Part shown: piece by piece, positions 45,346 through 58,466 of the stretch | How the letters are laid out: each line of letters opens with the position of its first letter | How positions within the stretch are numbered: position 1 is the stretch's first letter | Assembly: GCF_965638725.1 (NCBI RefSeq) | Contig: NC_134950.1 | Location: 79,534,657-79,598,656 of the forward strand | Source: Aptenodytes patagonicus | Lineage: Eukaryota > Chordata > Aves > Sphenisciformes > Spheniscidae | Length of the DNA stretch: 64,000 bases | Direction of reading: 5' to 3' | The notes under the pieces: model-generated | What the model was told of the DNA's origin: nothing | Database searches by the model: none | What the model saw: only the letters and a program-made list of their open reading frames with translations | Made by a program: the position numbers and the translations under genes

Positions 45346-47040
45346 TTCATTTGCAGCTCTTCAGTGTCAGGCTTATGTCCTTTCCAAGCTCTTGAACACA
45401 CGCCAGCTGGGACTATTGGAACAGGCTACTCTTTTATGTGCCGCTTTGGTTTGGTACCTACTGTTTTGTTCACCGGTTTGTTCTGGTACTTCCCGTCCTC
45501 ATAAGACTTCATCATTACTCCCAAGGCCAGAACATGCCTGTCCTCAACATTGTCTGCAGAGGCAGTTGCCGTTAAGAAATCACGTAGCTTGCTAGCAATG
45601 CCCTTAACTGCTCCCTTTAAGCTCTCAGGAGATCCGCTCTTGCGTGGACACGTTGCCCTCAGGAGCTGGAACCAGCAAGTGCATCAGCGCTTAAATGTGT
45701 TGTTCACTCCTGGAAAGCCACTGTTTTAGTGCTATGCGTACACACAGTGCAGGTGCATCTTTTCCTTTTAACATTGGATATTTGATCTTCAAAATCCTTC
45801 TAACATTCCTCTCATCCACAGCCAGCCGCAATTTCTTCATTTGCTTATTATTCCAAATGTTGCAGGATTCCTGTTTCTCCCAGCAATCTTCCCCAGCTTC
45901 CCAAGTTTCTCCTAGTGCTTATCCTTTGCCCTCCCACTTCCCATCCAGTTCACCACTTCTCCCTGAAGCTTTCTCTCCCTTGCAGCCTCCCCGGGGACTC
46001 CCAGCTTCCTGCTGGGAAGCACAGAGCGGTTTGTGAACGGACACATCCGCGTGAGAAGAAGCAGGCACAGCATTTCAGAGCACATTCATAGTCAGGCCAA
46101 ACAAGCTATTTCCCTAAGCCAGGAAAGCGCTGCAGGGGCGCCTATCGGAGGAAGCGGCTTTTATTCGGTGTTTGCGATGGTTCTGCTCGCCCATCTCTGA
46201 GGGAGCATCGCTCACGCACACTGCTCCACTCTGCAGTGCTTCTTCAGTGTCCTGGGCTCCTGCAGGACGCTGGAGAAGCGTCCCATCCCACATCCTTCAG
46301 GAGTGCAGGGAGACAGTGTTTTTGAACAGTTTGTTGAACAGGGTCACCCCCTCTGGAGAACTTTTATATAATGAGAGCTTGTGGAGCTGTTACCACGGGC
46401 TGCATGTGCTTCGGCTTAGTTTGACGGGTTGTTTCTGGGCCATCTCTTAACGTGCCGTATGTGAGAGCAATTTGTTGCTGCTAGCACACATCTTCCACAC
46501 GTAAGGGGGTGAGCAGCTCTAGAGCTGGAGCCAATCTTTCTATCTGTGACCTTCAAGCTCAGTCGGGGGTCTGGAGGCAAATACAGTGGATTTCCAGTAA
46601 TCATGACGCGTTTGTCAAGACTCCTGTCTCCAGACCTTGCTTGGAAACAACAGTTGACAACTTTGCTTGGTGCTACCGGCCATAAATTCAAGTGTTGTCC
46701 TTACCAGCTGTTTGAGACTTTTAACTTCTTTTTATGATCAGCATCTGCTGTTCATTTTTGCACGGCAAAATTGCCCCTCCCTTGGCAGTTTTAGCAGTTA
46801 GCCTGACAAAAGGTCTCATTCATATAAAACTCTGTACATTCTTTCTGTAAATCAACGGTAATTTGTTGGTAATCACTCGTTTCCTACTGAGACCTCTCTG
46901 TTCTCCCATGTGCTGTGATTTTTTTTTTCTTTTTTTGTGTTAAACACGTATACTATATTTCAGGAAAATACAGTATTTCAGTACAGCTGTGTAAAGGGCC
47001 AGCTGACTTTTGTTTAGCTACGTTTTGCCGAATGCATTCC
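45346..47040. other. Intergenic region, no gene recognised
   Basis: GC content rises relative to the AT-rich block. Scattered CpGs around 46040-46220 do not reach island density. Open frames of up to 113 codons show no recognisable domain. Confidence 0.5.
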
Positions 47041-47044
47041 CTGC

Positions 47045-47238
47045 AGGAGTGGGTAAGCACTGGAGCAGTTGCCCAGAGAGGCGGTGGACCCTCTGCCCTG
47101 GGACGTTGCCAAGACCCACCTGGACCCTGAGCAACCAGCTCCAGCCTTGAAGCTGGCCCTTCGTGGTGCGGGGGGCTGTGCTGCACAACCTCCCCAAGTC
47201 CTTTCCAACCCAATTTGCTCTACTGTTTCCACGACCCT
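47045..47238 (+). repeat. CR1 3'-end fragment
   Basis: Sense-strand CR1 3' blocks: AAGCACTGGAGCAGTTGCCC, AGAGAGGCGGTGGA, CCTTGAAGCTGGCCC and AGTCCTTTCCAACCCAA. The terminal octamers are degenerate (TTTGCTCTACTGTTTCC). About 190 bp remain. Confidence 0.82.
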
Positions 47239-49374
47239 GTGTTCTCGGTTTAGTGGACAGAGTCGATTTGAAACACAGCCTCGTTTGCCTCAGAACATAG
47301 CCCAGAAATTAATCCAGAGAGACGGAAAATTACGTCAGCTTTTCAGAGACGGTTGGCATGCTACAAAGCATGTATCAGGGAAAATACCCTGTTTCATGAT
47401 GTTTACCTTTTCAGATAAAATCTGATTTAATGTGCTTTTCTATGAACTTCAGGAAATAATTGGGCTGAGTTCGGCTCTCCTTTCGATATAGTTCACAGAG
47501 GTCAAAAGCGTTACCCTGTTATGGCAGCGCTGTACCAAGACAGACTGGAGTACAAAATGTTAATGTTCTGCCCTGTGCTCAGACTGCTCAGAAAAATATA
47601 TTTTTCACCATTAGTGTTACATTATCCCTCCTATTTCTTCTCAGAGGGAACAGCAAAGTCTCTGTAATAGCATGATCAGAAATTTCATATTATTTTAACC
47701 CTGCAAACCCTTTTGTATGACATCAGTTCTTAACAAAGCATGTCACTTACAGGACCTGTTGCAATTTGTCAATGGGAACGTTAAAGAGTTAGTTCTTATT
47801 TGAGGGGTTTGAGTGAGGTATTATGTGAGTTTTCCTGAACACTGGATGTGGATTCAAATCCTATTTGGATGTGAAAAGCAGAATAACCAGATTCTCCATA
47901 GGAAGCAAATAAATTGTTTGTCAGTTGTGATGACTGCTTTTGTTATTTGACACACTTTTTCTAGTTTTTTCTTTAGCTCGCCTTTTTTCCAGTGCAAGGC
48001 ATACCAGTGTTGCTTGAAAAGGTTTTGCTAAAAAACCCCCCACCACACGACTTTTTTTTAGAAAGAAAACCCAGATTAACCAAATTGCTTTTGATATTAG
48101 CCAAACACTGAAGTCCCACCCACAGAGAAGTAAGATTCAGTTGCCTTAACGTCGTCTCTGACTGTCTTTAAGATGTTCTAGAGCATCGGAAACATCTCCG
48201 TGGGACTGGCTGACATCACATGGGACCTCCTGGAGGCCCATCAGCAGACACATGTATTACTTTTCTCCACAGACCATTTGTCTGAGGTGGTCTCACAAGC
48301 CATCTAGAACAAAGCAAACGCTTGCTATCAACACCTTCCACCAGTATGTCTTTCCTAGAGAGGAACTTTCCAGCCTCCTTGAAACATACTGTAGTCCCAC
48401 CAGGAGTAGTGCCTCACAGGCACACTCCTTTAGTACTGAGGCTTCCCTTCTAAAATGAGATACCTGAGAAACTGAATCTCCTGCGCCCCGTGATTTTACC
48501 ACACGCCAATTGGCAATGTCTTATATCCCCTCTGGCCAAAGCTCAGGCCTGGGCATAGTGCTGGGGTGGCACTTGTTTGGGTGGATGGCCATCTCTTGGC
48601 CAAAGTCAAAGGGAACATGGGCTTTCCTGTGCTGTCTAGTAACCAGATAATCCTGCTCTCATTTCTTTTTTTTTTCAGGAAATGAAAATGTCCTAAAATT
48701 GCTCAGATCTGCCCTTTCTAGCTGAAATTCATAGTTGTTATGTACAACTCATCCTTTGCCTGTAGAGACAATGTAACATTTACAGATGAACATATGACTT
48801 ACTAAAAACAGGAACGATTCAGATCTGTAGATGCCTCACATTACTCATGTACCACAGCTTCCTTCAGCTAGGAATGCAGCATTTTGAAACACAGGACAGA
48901 ATTCACCAGCCTTGTACCTTCTGTAGTGTTATTGAAGTAACGGTACATCGTGGTGATACAAAAAGCCAAGGTGGAGGCTCGTTTCTACCATAGCAATCTA
49001 ACATTAACAATTTCATCAACAGTTTCAACTCAGTCCTCTTTTATCCTCTCATTTATGATACAGTTGAATTAACAGTAAAGTTATTCCTACTGCATTTTGG
49101 CAGATTCCACTGAATTAACTTGAATTACAGTAAATGAAAAGCACTAGCAATACTAAACTACTGTACATAGTCAGTAGGGGATCCACTGTGTTGTTAAACC
49201 ATTGCACTCTGGTTTAACTTGAGTTAAACATGTGCACATGCTTCCCTAATCGCTAAATGCAATACTTCAATGTCTGAATAGCCAGAGGGTGTCTGAAAGT
49301 GTATTTCGCAGAAGAGCCTCAGAGGGCTGTGATTGTCTGTACATCGCTGAAGGCATTCACCCTGGGGAGCGAGC
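47239..49374. other. Intergenic region, no gene recognised
   Basis: No exon structure, RNA gene or confident repeat identified across about 2.1 kb. Confidence 0.5.
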
Positions 49375-49826
49375 CTAGAATCAGAAAAAGACTAAGGTTT
49401 GAATCAGCTCTGGAGGTTAGCTGGTCCAACCCCCTGCCCAAAGCAGGGCTAGCTTCCTGGCTAGATCCGCTTGCTTAGGGCCTCACTCAACCAAGTTTTG
49501 AAGATCTCCAAGGATGGAGATCCACCACCTCTCCGGGCAACCCGCCCCAGTGCTCAACTCCTCTTGCGGGGAATAAATTTTTCCCCGTGTCCAACTGGAG
49601 TCTCCCTTGCTTGCATCTTGTATCCTTTGCTGTGAGTCCCCTCACTTTGCCTTGAGAAGTGGCTTTGTCTTTTCTATAGCCACCTGTTATTTACTGGAAG
49701 ATAACAAATAGATCTCACCTACCATTTCTTCTCCAGGCTGAACAAACCCATTTCTCCCAGCCTCTCCTCACAGGGCATTGGCTCCAGCCTCCTAACCATG
49801 TTGGTGGTCCTTCACTGGTGGACTTT
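49375..49826 (-). mobile_element. CR1 LINE fragment, diverged
   Basis: The plus strand shows the reverse-complement CR1 order: tail-derived AGAATCAGAAA, GGTCCAACCCCCTGCCCAAA, ATCCACCACCTCTCCGGGCA, and further on TTCTTCTCCAGGCTGAACAA and CAGCCTCTCCTCACAG. About 450 bp are kept, with many substitutions and no open frame. Of intermediate age. Confidence 0.88.
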
Positions 49827-52197
49827 TAAGCAGAAAAAGGACTCATAAAAAGAGTGGAAACTTCTTCTGTTTGCTAAAGTGAATGTAAAAGAATACATGC
49901 ATATAAGGAAGAAACGTGCAAAATGAGATTCAATTTAGCAAGAGGATTACAGGATAATTTTGTAATTTTGCAGTTTGTTCTTACCTTGTTGAATGCCCAA
50001 AGAAAACACTGATAAATATATTCAAGAGAGAGTAATCAGCAGATGATTTCAAGCTGGATTGCCTATTACTTCTTTTGAATCTGTCCCCTCTAAATAGTAA
50101 TTAATGTGTCTAAAAAGATGAACTAGCCCTTTAAAAAGATGAGGCTGTTCATGCACATAATATCGATGAAAAGGTCTCGGGGAGCAGAGAAAGAACAAGA
50201 TAGAGAATAATGAAATAAGTTAGAACTAATGAAATAAATTAGACATCTTCAAATTAGGCAAGCCTGATAAACATCATCTAAGGATACCTGGAGAAGTGGC
50301 TCTCGCTGTCTCAGAAGCCTTAGCACTCATCTGAAAAACTGAGTTATGGGAGATTAGAAAAGAGCAGATGTCTTTGAAAGGCTGAAAGAGAGGAGCTGGG
50401 AAATAATGGAACAATCAGCTTAACTTCAAGGCTGTCAATCTGGCACCTTTCACAAGCTCTAAATTATTTTTACCATAACAATAAAAAACATAAATCCAGA
50501 TAACCTAAGCTGATTTTGCAGCAATCGATTGAAACTGCCCCCCCAAAAAAAATATTACTAAGGTGTAAAAACCCACATATTTCTAAGGTGTAGACCACTT
50601 CAGATCCGCTGAGTGCACTTATCCCTCTAAACTTTTAAAAAAACCCTCAGATTCAAAGCTAGGAAATTATAGGATATAGAAACATATATAAAAAATGTTT
50701 ATTGTAAACACCATATAAGGACTGTACCTATGTAAATGACAGTTTAAAAACAGAGAACAGACTGACTAAGACTGCAAAACTTGAGGTGGTGTTAAAATGT
50801 CCATAGGAGCAATTAAAGTTGCACAAGAGAAGTAGCAATGTTCAACCATTTTGGAAAGTGGAGGGCTGCTTTCTTTTTGTCCTTGTAAATGGCCATTCAG
50901 GAAGAAAGGTGTCGACTCATCATTTCTGTGGATTCATGCTTAAGATCCTATAGGCACGAAGAAATTACATTACAGAAGACAGCGGGAGGTTTCTTCAGAA
51001 AAGACGGATATCTGATTATGGGCCACTACACCCAGCTCCACCTGTTATCTGTGGGAGAAGGTGAAAGCTCAAAGAAGTGAGATCTCCTCTTTCTCCGCAG
51101 CTTAGAGAGTTTTTTCATCAGTGTGGTAGGTAACCTGTTGCAAACAGAGAGACCTGTTAGCATTGCGAGGGCCTTACACCAAACGGTGCGCATACTCTGC
51201 CACCCTGGCTACCTAGAGGCCTCTTAGCAACAGACCAAACCTAAGGAAACACATTCTCTTCCATCCAGCCTTCTATCCCAGTTATCCTTTCAGTTAATTA
51301 TTTTTTTCTAGGCAGGGGAAGAAGCTGGTTGGATTGAACCCTCCTCGGGATCAGAAACTCTGTTACCGGAAATCCTAACCTGCAGGTTTAAGAGGATTTC
51401 AAGCCAAAGCGGAGAGCCCCCCGCAGAAATCCAGACAGGACCTCAGATGAGGGGATGAGAAGCAGTTTGCATTGCTGTTTCACTAGTACTTTGAGATTGT
51501 CCCCAAGAGCAGATCCATTATGCATCGACCCAGACAGCAAGACTCAAAAAGCACTCACTCTTTGCCTGTAGGACATATGTGTGTAGGCAGTGGACGAAGC
51601 TGGGAGCTTCTGGCTGTTCCTTTTTTTACCATGATGTAGTCATGCCCTTTGGCACCATTCTGTACTGCAGGCAGAGCTGAGAAACATGTTTTCTGCCTCC
51701 ATAGCCCATATTTCTAGAACAATTTATTGGTCCACTGAGTGGAGATCATGAGGCATTCCCACGAGTTCCAGCCCCTTTCTGCATTAAGAGGTACGTGTTT
51801 TGAGTCAGAAAAGAAGGTATGTATCTTTGCATTAAAGATGATCCACACATTAAATATGGTATTTTTTAAAACCATCATTTAAAATAACTTACATTATTTA
51901 ACATCATGAGTGTGTCACCACATTAAAAGTCCTTAAGCAATGATTACTGAAAAATCTTTGCATTTCATTTTATTTTCTTTTTGTATTCGAGAGAACGTTG
52001 CACAAAGCTAGTTATATCTTCTTCTTGTTCAGTAAATCGGCACATTTTGCACAGCTGCACAGATTTTTTCTGTCATCAAGAAAAAAGCAATTTGAAAAAT
52101 TAGAATATGAAAATGAAGTTATGAGGCACGGAAATCCACCAAGAATATTCTAGAATAATTGCAGCACCATAAACTTCTTGAAATTTAAAACAGTCAT
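49827..52197. other. Intergenic region, no gene recognised
   Basis: AT-rich with no confident exon. A 63-codon plus-strand frame at 50889-51080 has no domain or splice context that would support a gene. Confidence 0.5.
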
Positions 52198-52762
52198 GAA
52201 GTAGCCAGGGGTTTGAGGGCAGTGATTATTCCCCTCTACTCATCGCTTGTGAGGCTCTATCTGCAGTACTGTGTCCAGCGTAGGTCCCCCATTAGAAGAT
52301 TTGCCAACAAACTGGAGAGGCCCACCAAGATCGTTAGGAGGCTACAGTGTATGACGAATGAGGAGGGGAGGAGAGAGCTGGGTTTGTGTAGCCTAAAGAC
52401 TGTTGAGGGGGTTTCAGCTGCTCTCTTCAACATCCCAAGAGGTGGTTGCAGACAAGATGGAGCCAAACTTTTCTCAAGGGTGCATGGTAAGACAAGAGGC
52501 AACGGGCAGAAGTTGCAGCAGGGAAAACTCCAACTGGACATACGGAAAACCTTCTTCCCCACAAGAATGGTTAAGGATTAGAAGAGTTTGTCCAGAGAGG
52601 TGGTGTGAGTGCCACCCTTAAAGATTTTCAAGACTGATCTGGACAAGGCTCGGAGCAAACTGGCTCAACGTTGAAGTTAGCCCTACTTTGAGCAGGAGTT
52701 TGGACTAGGTGACCTCCAGAGGCCCCTTTCAACCTAAATCCTTCTGTGTTTCTGTGATTTTA
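52198..52762 (+). mobile_element. CR1 LINE, 5'-truncated
   Basis: Sense-orientation CR1 3' third starting at the block for [11 protein letters not shown] (GTGATTATTCCCCTCTACTC) and continuing through CTGGAGAGG, the WS-to-RRATK region and the 3' UTR blocks GGAGTTTGGACTAGGTGACC and GGCCCCTTTCAACC. The final octamers are degraded. One frame stays open for 122 codons but with shifted homology. Diverged from the younger copies in the window. Confidence 0.88.
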
Positions 52763-53984
52763 TAATTTTATAAAACTCTCAGTGATTGAGTGGCTTCTGA
52801 TGCGCTGTCCTCAGCTGCTGCCTGCAGCAGGCGTTTATCTGCAAGCGCAGACTGGCTCACCGCTCCGTGGCAAGTATGTGAAACCTACAAGGCTGCCTAA
52901 TTGAACATATAATTCCTGTAACATTTCAAAAATGGCTGCTGAGAACCATCCATCAGGTAGCTCACCTTGAATCGTTTAAGTTACCTGCCACCTGGCTTTA
53001 CATCCTATGCATCTGCATCCAGCACCATGGGTGTTACTGAACAGTTTCTGTTCTGGCCTCCCTTCTCCCCCTTACTTCTGCCTTTTTCTTTGGGTGAAGA
53101 AACGAACCAAATGCTGATACGTTAGCGAGTGGGTTTCAAAAAAATTTTGGGAAGTTTTACTTATGCTGGTTGTCATTACATTCGTATTTCTTATTGGGAG
53201 ATGCTACCATATTTAATCCAATGTTATAACTTAGTGTTAGGTTCATGATGCTGCTTGCTACCATGCAGGACCTGGAATTTCATTCCCCGGGAGATTTTGC
53301 ATTTGTAAAAATTCAGATGATGGAGAATGAAGAGTTGAAAATGCAGTTTTCTACAGGGTAAAATGGCTTCAAAACTCCACTTGGAACATCTGAGACAGAC
53401 ATTTTTAGTATTTCAGGCCATTTCCCCAACTCCCTCTTCACTGCCCTAGAGTGTCAGCTGAAGATGTAGGCAGACAGCTGGACAGTGTACCAGACTGACA
53501 GTGGGCCAGGGACACAGTCAGACCTACCAGGGCAAGGAATCCTGGTAACACAATGTTCTGGGTATCACCTTATTGCACAACAAGTTAGTTGGTGAATTTG
53601 AAGTCTGAGAAGCCACAGGAAACAGGAGTTTAGGGGGGGGTTCTCAGGAGCCTCGCAGATAGATTTCTAGGTTGAGGAGCCCTGGAAAAGATTCAGGGGA
53701 GGCTGCCAGAAGTCTTACTGCTGTATTCCTAAGGACACTTTTTCCCTCCAGTAAGCTGGTATTTTCCAGAAGAAAAGCATTCTATGAGAGTATTTTGTGG
53801 ACAGATATTTAATTTTTTTTTAAATATTAGAAAGAAAACACTATACTCTCTTTGGTGCTCGGTCATCCTGCTCATCAGCATTTTGATGTGAAATTCCTCT
53901 CTTACGATCTTGTCGTAATGAAACAACTAGCTCAGGATCTCTTCAGAGCCGCCAAGGACCTGCAGACTTCCAGAAAACTGTTCT
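52763..53984. other. Intergenic region, no gene recognised
   Basis: About 1.2 kb with no exon or confident repeat. A short G homopolymer lies near 53632. Confidence 0.5.
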
Positions 53985-54760
53985 GGGTGGGATACAATTC
54001 AATCAGTAGCTATTGGTTTAGGTCCAGCTACAAAGAATTGCAGAAGGACCTTAAAAGACTGAGCAGCTGGGTGATAAAACAGCAAATCAAAATCACTTTT
54101 ATCTGTATTGAGTTATGTGGGGAAAAACAATGCTAACATCACATGTAAAACAACAGGTTCTCAATTGCTGCTCAGAACATAATAATGAGGTTATGATAGG
54201 CAATTCCAGTGAAACATCAGCTTGATATTTAGTAGCATTAAAAAACGCCAACCAGATGACTGGAGGGCAGAACAGAGAGCACACGCTTGCACGAACACCA
54301 CATCCTAAGCATCATGTGCAGTTCTGGTTCCCCCGCTTGGGAAAGGACGTAAAAACTGAGAAAAGTTCAGAAACATTTGACAAAGATGATGAAAGGTTTG
54401 GAGTCGTCTCCATACAGGGAACAAACAAGTAAGCTAGGACTCTTCAGCTTGGAACAAAGATGACAGATAAGGGATATGACAAGAAGACAATAAAATCACA
54501 AGTGTCCTGAAGAAACTAGTCGGAGATGAGTTGCGCGTTGTCTCTTCCCATGCAAGAGGTGGGCACCTTCGAACAAAACTATTAGAAGCCAAAATAACCA
54601 AGAGGAGGCAATACTTCACACAACAGGTAGGATCTTGGGGCTCCCTGCCACAGGATGTTATGAGCGTTAAAAGTTCACATGGTCTCAGGGAGCGATTGGC
54701 AAATTAATGGAGAAGAAATGTACCAAGGACCATTAAAGCCAAAGACAACATCTCTGGTCC
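53985..54760 (+). mobile_element. Very old CR1-type LINE fragment
   Basis: Sense-strand blocks recall the reptile-type older CR1 3' region rather than the young bird subfamilies: AAAACAGCAAATCAAAAT, ATCATGTGCAGTTCTGGTTC, GGACTCTTCAGCTTGGAACA, AGATGACAGATAAGGGATAT and CCATGCAAGAGGTGGGCACC. Divergence is high and no octamer tail is visible. Borders are approximate. Confidence 0.7.
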
Positions 54761-55330
54761 AAGAAATCCCTGGAGTCTGGGAGAATATTCTGGGCAAAGG
54801 ATACGTTTGCCCTGTTCTTATAAAAACTGTAAGAACTGTTTTGGCCACTGTTCGTATTGGTTCTCCCTTTAGGAACAGGCAAAAGTCCATTGCTAACACA
54901 CCTGAAAGCCTTTGAGCTACACAAAAAGAAAACAGGGGAGGAGTCAATAATCTCAAGGGATGACAAACAGAAAACGTGAGTGGAAGACGCAAAGCATCAG
55001 AAATGCAAAGAGGTATACAGGTGGGGCAGGAGTGTGCGGGCACGTTCCTGAGGGATGGTTCAGTGACGGAGTGCCTGGCGTTACCCATCCTGCCAAAGCC
55101 ACGCATGGGTAACTCATTTAAAGAAAAACGTAGGATTATAGGCAAATACCTATGTAGCCAACAGCCTCCTTAAATGTAACTGAATAGGAATACCAAGTGC
55201 TGAAGTAGGAAACAATTTAAATTCGTAACGCAAGCAGTCGCATCGTAAGAAGTAAACCAGATTTTAGTCAAAAAACAATACTCAGGTTTAAGAAACACAG
55301 AGCAACAAATTAAGTAATAATTAAATACGA
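54761..55330. other. Intergenic region, no gene recognised
   Basis: About 570 bp; a 156-codon minus-strand frame (54675-55145) overlaps the old CR1 copy and has no recognisable domain. Confidence 0.5.
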
Positions 55331-55770
55331 GCAACACTGCACTGTGAGGGTACGCACGGTGCCGCACTGCCCTCAGTCCCTCCAAAACGGGCCCTTGCCA
55401 GTGCTTGACGCAGGCAGCTAGGTGCCTCGCTCCCCTGTGCAGGCTGCAGGTCCCCCCACGCCGCTTGCTGACTGACTTTCCTGAACGCCAGCTGCAAAGC
55501 GGAGCGGCAAAAACATGCGGTGCTACGAGCGCGCCAGCCGAGTTTATCGGGGGATAACAGAACGGCTGTTGTATCCATGCTGCGTTGCTGGGGGTTGTTT
55601 ACAAGAGTTGTCCCGGAGAGACAGCAGGGCAAGACGGCGTGCCCAGCTCAGCTCCGGCAGCAACGCGGCACAAGCACACTGCCGCTTGTTTTCCAGGCTG
55701 GAGTTTTCCCACTGGAAGAGAGAAACGCACCGATTTCCCTTTGCTGCAGCCTCGGATAGGGATTGTTACA
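55331..55770. promoter_or_regulatory. Isolated CpG-rich block between UBE2QL1 and NSUN2
   Basis: About 440 bp with many CpGs (for example 55340-55395, 55488-55570, 55610-55690) in AT-rich intergenic DNA, not part of a recognised repeat. It is 25 kb beyond the UBE2QL1 stop and 3 kb beyond the NSUN2 3' end, so it belongs to neither promoter. It could be the promoter of a non-coding transcript or an enhancer. Open frames on both strands are short. Confidence 0.35.
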
Positions 55771-58455
55771 GGAGCTAAATCGCTTTCTTTTACTGCTAAG
55801 ACTAAATTTGAAGTTTATAGGCAGGAATTTTTCAAGGGGTCTGTATACTTTGAGAAGTCTCATTGACTTCTTAATAGGATTCAGACATTTAAGAAAAAAA
55901 TAAATCACCCCGGTGGCACTAGATTATGGTCTATTAATTTTGCGGCGAACTAAAGTATGAAAATTCTAACAAACTTCCAAAGCAATGACTAACATTAGGT
56001 AAATACTGAAGAAAAAGCTACAAAGGAGTATCCCGTGTGGTGTTTTTCCTCCTTTTCTTTCTAGGTTTTTCAGTCAACATTTTCTGAAGGCTCTGGCAGC
56101 TTCTCCTGAAGGCATCTCTAAGCAGAACATAAACAGACTACTCATTTAGACGCAGGCAATCTTTTCCTGTTTCCCCTCTATCACATATAAAACCCCCTGC
56201 CATCAGTGCAAACATCTACAGTCTTGTGTTTCTAAAAAACAGCATTGTTAACTAGAGAAATCTCACATTTTATAGGGACTGCTTGCAAGGATGGACTTGA
56301 TAATTCGTGAACTTCAAACCCAGTGATTTTTAAGACTTCCATATTTTCAAACTTACACGATTGCCTATCGCTTCTCTTTCGTCTTCCTTTTAAATTATTT
56401 GCAGCAACCCAGGCTCAAAACCGCCCAAGCAGAGACTCGGCCACCTGACCATCAGAGCCGCAGTAGCACATGGCTCAGTAGAGACAGGCAGACAAAACGC
56501 ACCCTCTTTCATTGGGCTCCCAGCCTGGGAAGCTACGACACCATTTTCAGCCACTACCAGGCATCTGCCTTTCTGGCAATCAAGGCAAGAGTAACTGGGA
56601 CAGAGCAACTGGTGTAAGCAAACTTACAGTATTTTTAAAAAAAAAAAAAATCTGCAGTCTCTGGAGTTTTTCTTGAGATACGGAGTAAAACTGCTGCTCA
56701 GCACAAGAAAATTAGACTCACAGTTTCTTGGCTGAAATCTCCCATTTGCACCTGACAGGAAAAAAACCCCAAAACTCTAAAAAATCAAGAGCAAAGCAAA
56801 ATTTCATAGATAATGCAGGAAAATGGGACTACTCAAAGGATTTAAAGTGATGCAGATGTGGGCTCTTATTCTATCACAAGTCTAAGTTATACCCGGTTTC
56901 AGTCAGTTTATGATCCAAGAACCTACTTTTCTTTAGCTCCCAGATAAAAGGTTTCTACTCTCATTTTAGTCTGCCAGTGGTAAGCTCAGTCAAAAAAAAA
57001 AATCTGGACTGTTAATTTTCTATACAGTTAGCTTTTTGCTGGTTTAATTGTCTGGATTGTCTGTATCACCAAGTATTCTTATCAGCTTAACTTGTCGTAA
57101 AATCGTTATCTTTAGCAGAGTCACTGACTGAAACGAAGCTTAAACTGCTGCTCGGGGACATCAGTAGGTACAGTAACAGCAGGAGTAATTCAAAACAAAT
57201 TCTAGTTTCTTCACGTAAGTTTTAACACTTGACCTTCTGATAATTTATCGAGATCATTAGAGCATAAAAAGATTAGATGGATTAAAATCGGTCATCCTGA
57301 GGGTCGAGTACTGCAGACTGCAATGGTGATGAGGACTTAAAAATGACACTGGTCTTCCACTCTTCTTCCATTTCAAATGCCCAATATGTCAGAATAAATG
57401 CAAAGATATGAAAACCAATGTACAGTTTCATGCTTGAAGTTTCAAGTTGCTATAATTTTTTTCCTCATATACTTTAAGAATTAAAAATTATATTTTGCAT
57501 ACACCTCCATTCAAAAGAAAATTCTGCTATGCTGCTCTTCAGCCAAAGGAGCTGCCAAAAAAGAACCCGTCCAATCGCAGCTCCTGATTCAAAGAACAAA
57601 CTCAAACCTTGGCAAAATACAAGGGCAAGAACTGAGTTTTTATTAACCTATTTTATGGACTCTCAAGGGGAAAATGAGTCCCGTCAATGGTTCTTCACTG
57701 CATGAGACTAATATCTTATCAGAGGACATGGCATTATTTCACTTTTACGTCTCTCCCTCAAGAATACTCCCTTTGATGAAGTAGTTCAAGGGCAGGCATC
57801 AGAAAGTCTGTTGTAGCAAGGTACAGCAAATGGTTCCAAGCCACATTAGGACTTCATCATGTAAAAATACACATGGTAACATTTAGTTTGACAAGCAACA
57901 CAGATGTTTGCATCACCACGGTCCTAGTGGAGGACAATACCTTGTACCACTTGTCACTTTCCTTTCAGGTCAACTTGACACAAGTACAAAGAGTATTGCC
58001 AAAACTAAGCCACAATGGATGGAATTTATATTTTAAGTTTCTGAGGTAGCCAACTAATTTTTTTTTTTTTTTTTTAAGTCAGATTAAGTAAATTACGCTT
58101 TTGGACCTAAATAACCTCTTTTAAACATCTACTATACAACAATATATATACCACCACACTTTTTTTTAACTATTATTTCAGCTATAAACAAGTATCTTGC
58201 AAAAATTAGAGATGACTCCCACTTGAAGAAATGACAGAGAAACAGATGACCACAGTAGATATGAAGGACACTCACAGACTCTTGAACAGGCACATTTCAA
58301 GATATGAGTTTGAGGCATGCTCAGCATACCTGAAGATCTAGTTAAGGACATTTATTAGCTGTGCCTGTCAAGCAATTCACCACTCTGAAGAAGAATCTCA
58401 GACATCAGTCTCTAGCAAAATGCATTCTGCATTTTTTTTTCCCAGGATGCTATGC
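55771..58455. other. Intergenic region before the NSUN2 3' end
   Basis: AT-rich, with A or T homopolymers near 56635, 56994 and 58060. No exon recognised. The NSUN2 3' UTR may extend into the right-hand part of it. Confidence 0.5.
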
Positions 58456-58460
58456 ATGGT

Positions 58461-58466
58461 TTTATT
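58461..58466 (-). terminator. Candidate poly(A) signal of NSUN2
   Basis: First canonical AATAAA on the minus strand after the NSUN2 stop codon, 524 nt downstream (TTTATT on the plus strand). A second lies at 58351-58356. Neither has a strong G/T-rich downstream element, so the true cleavage site is uncertain. Confidence 0.35.

Noticed and set aside
48521-48660. GC-richer segment suspected to be another transposon fragment
   Set aside because: I could not match it to CR1, an LTR or a SINE block with any confidence.
54675-55145. 156-codon minus-strand frame
   Set aside because: Partly overlaps an old CR1 fragment in antisense and has no domain or exon structure.
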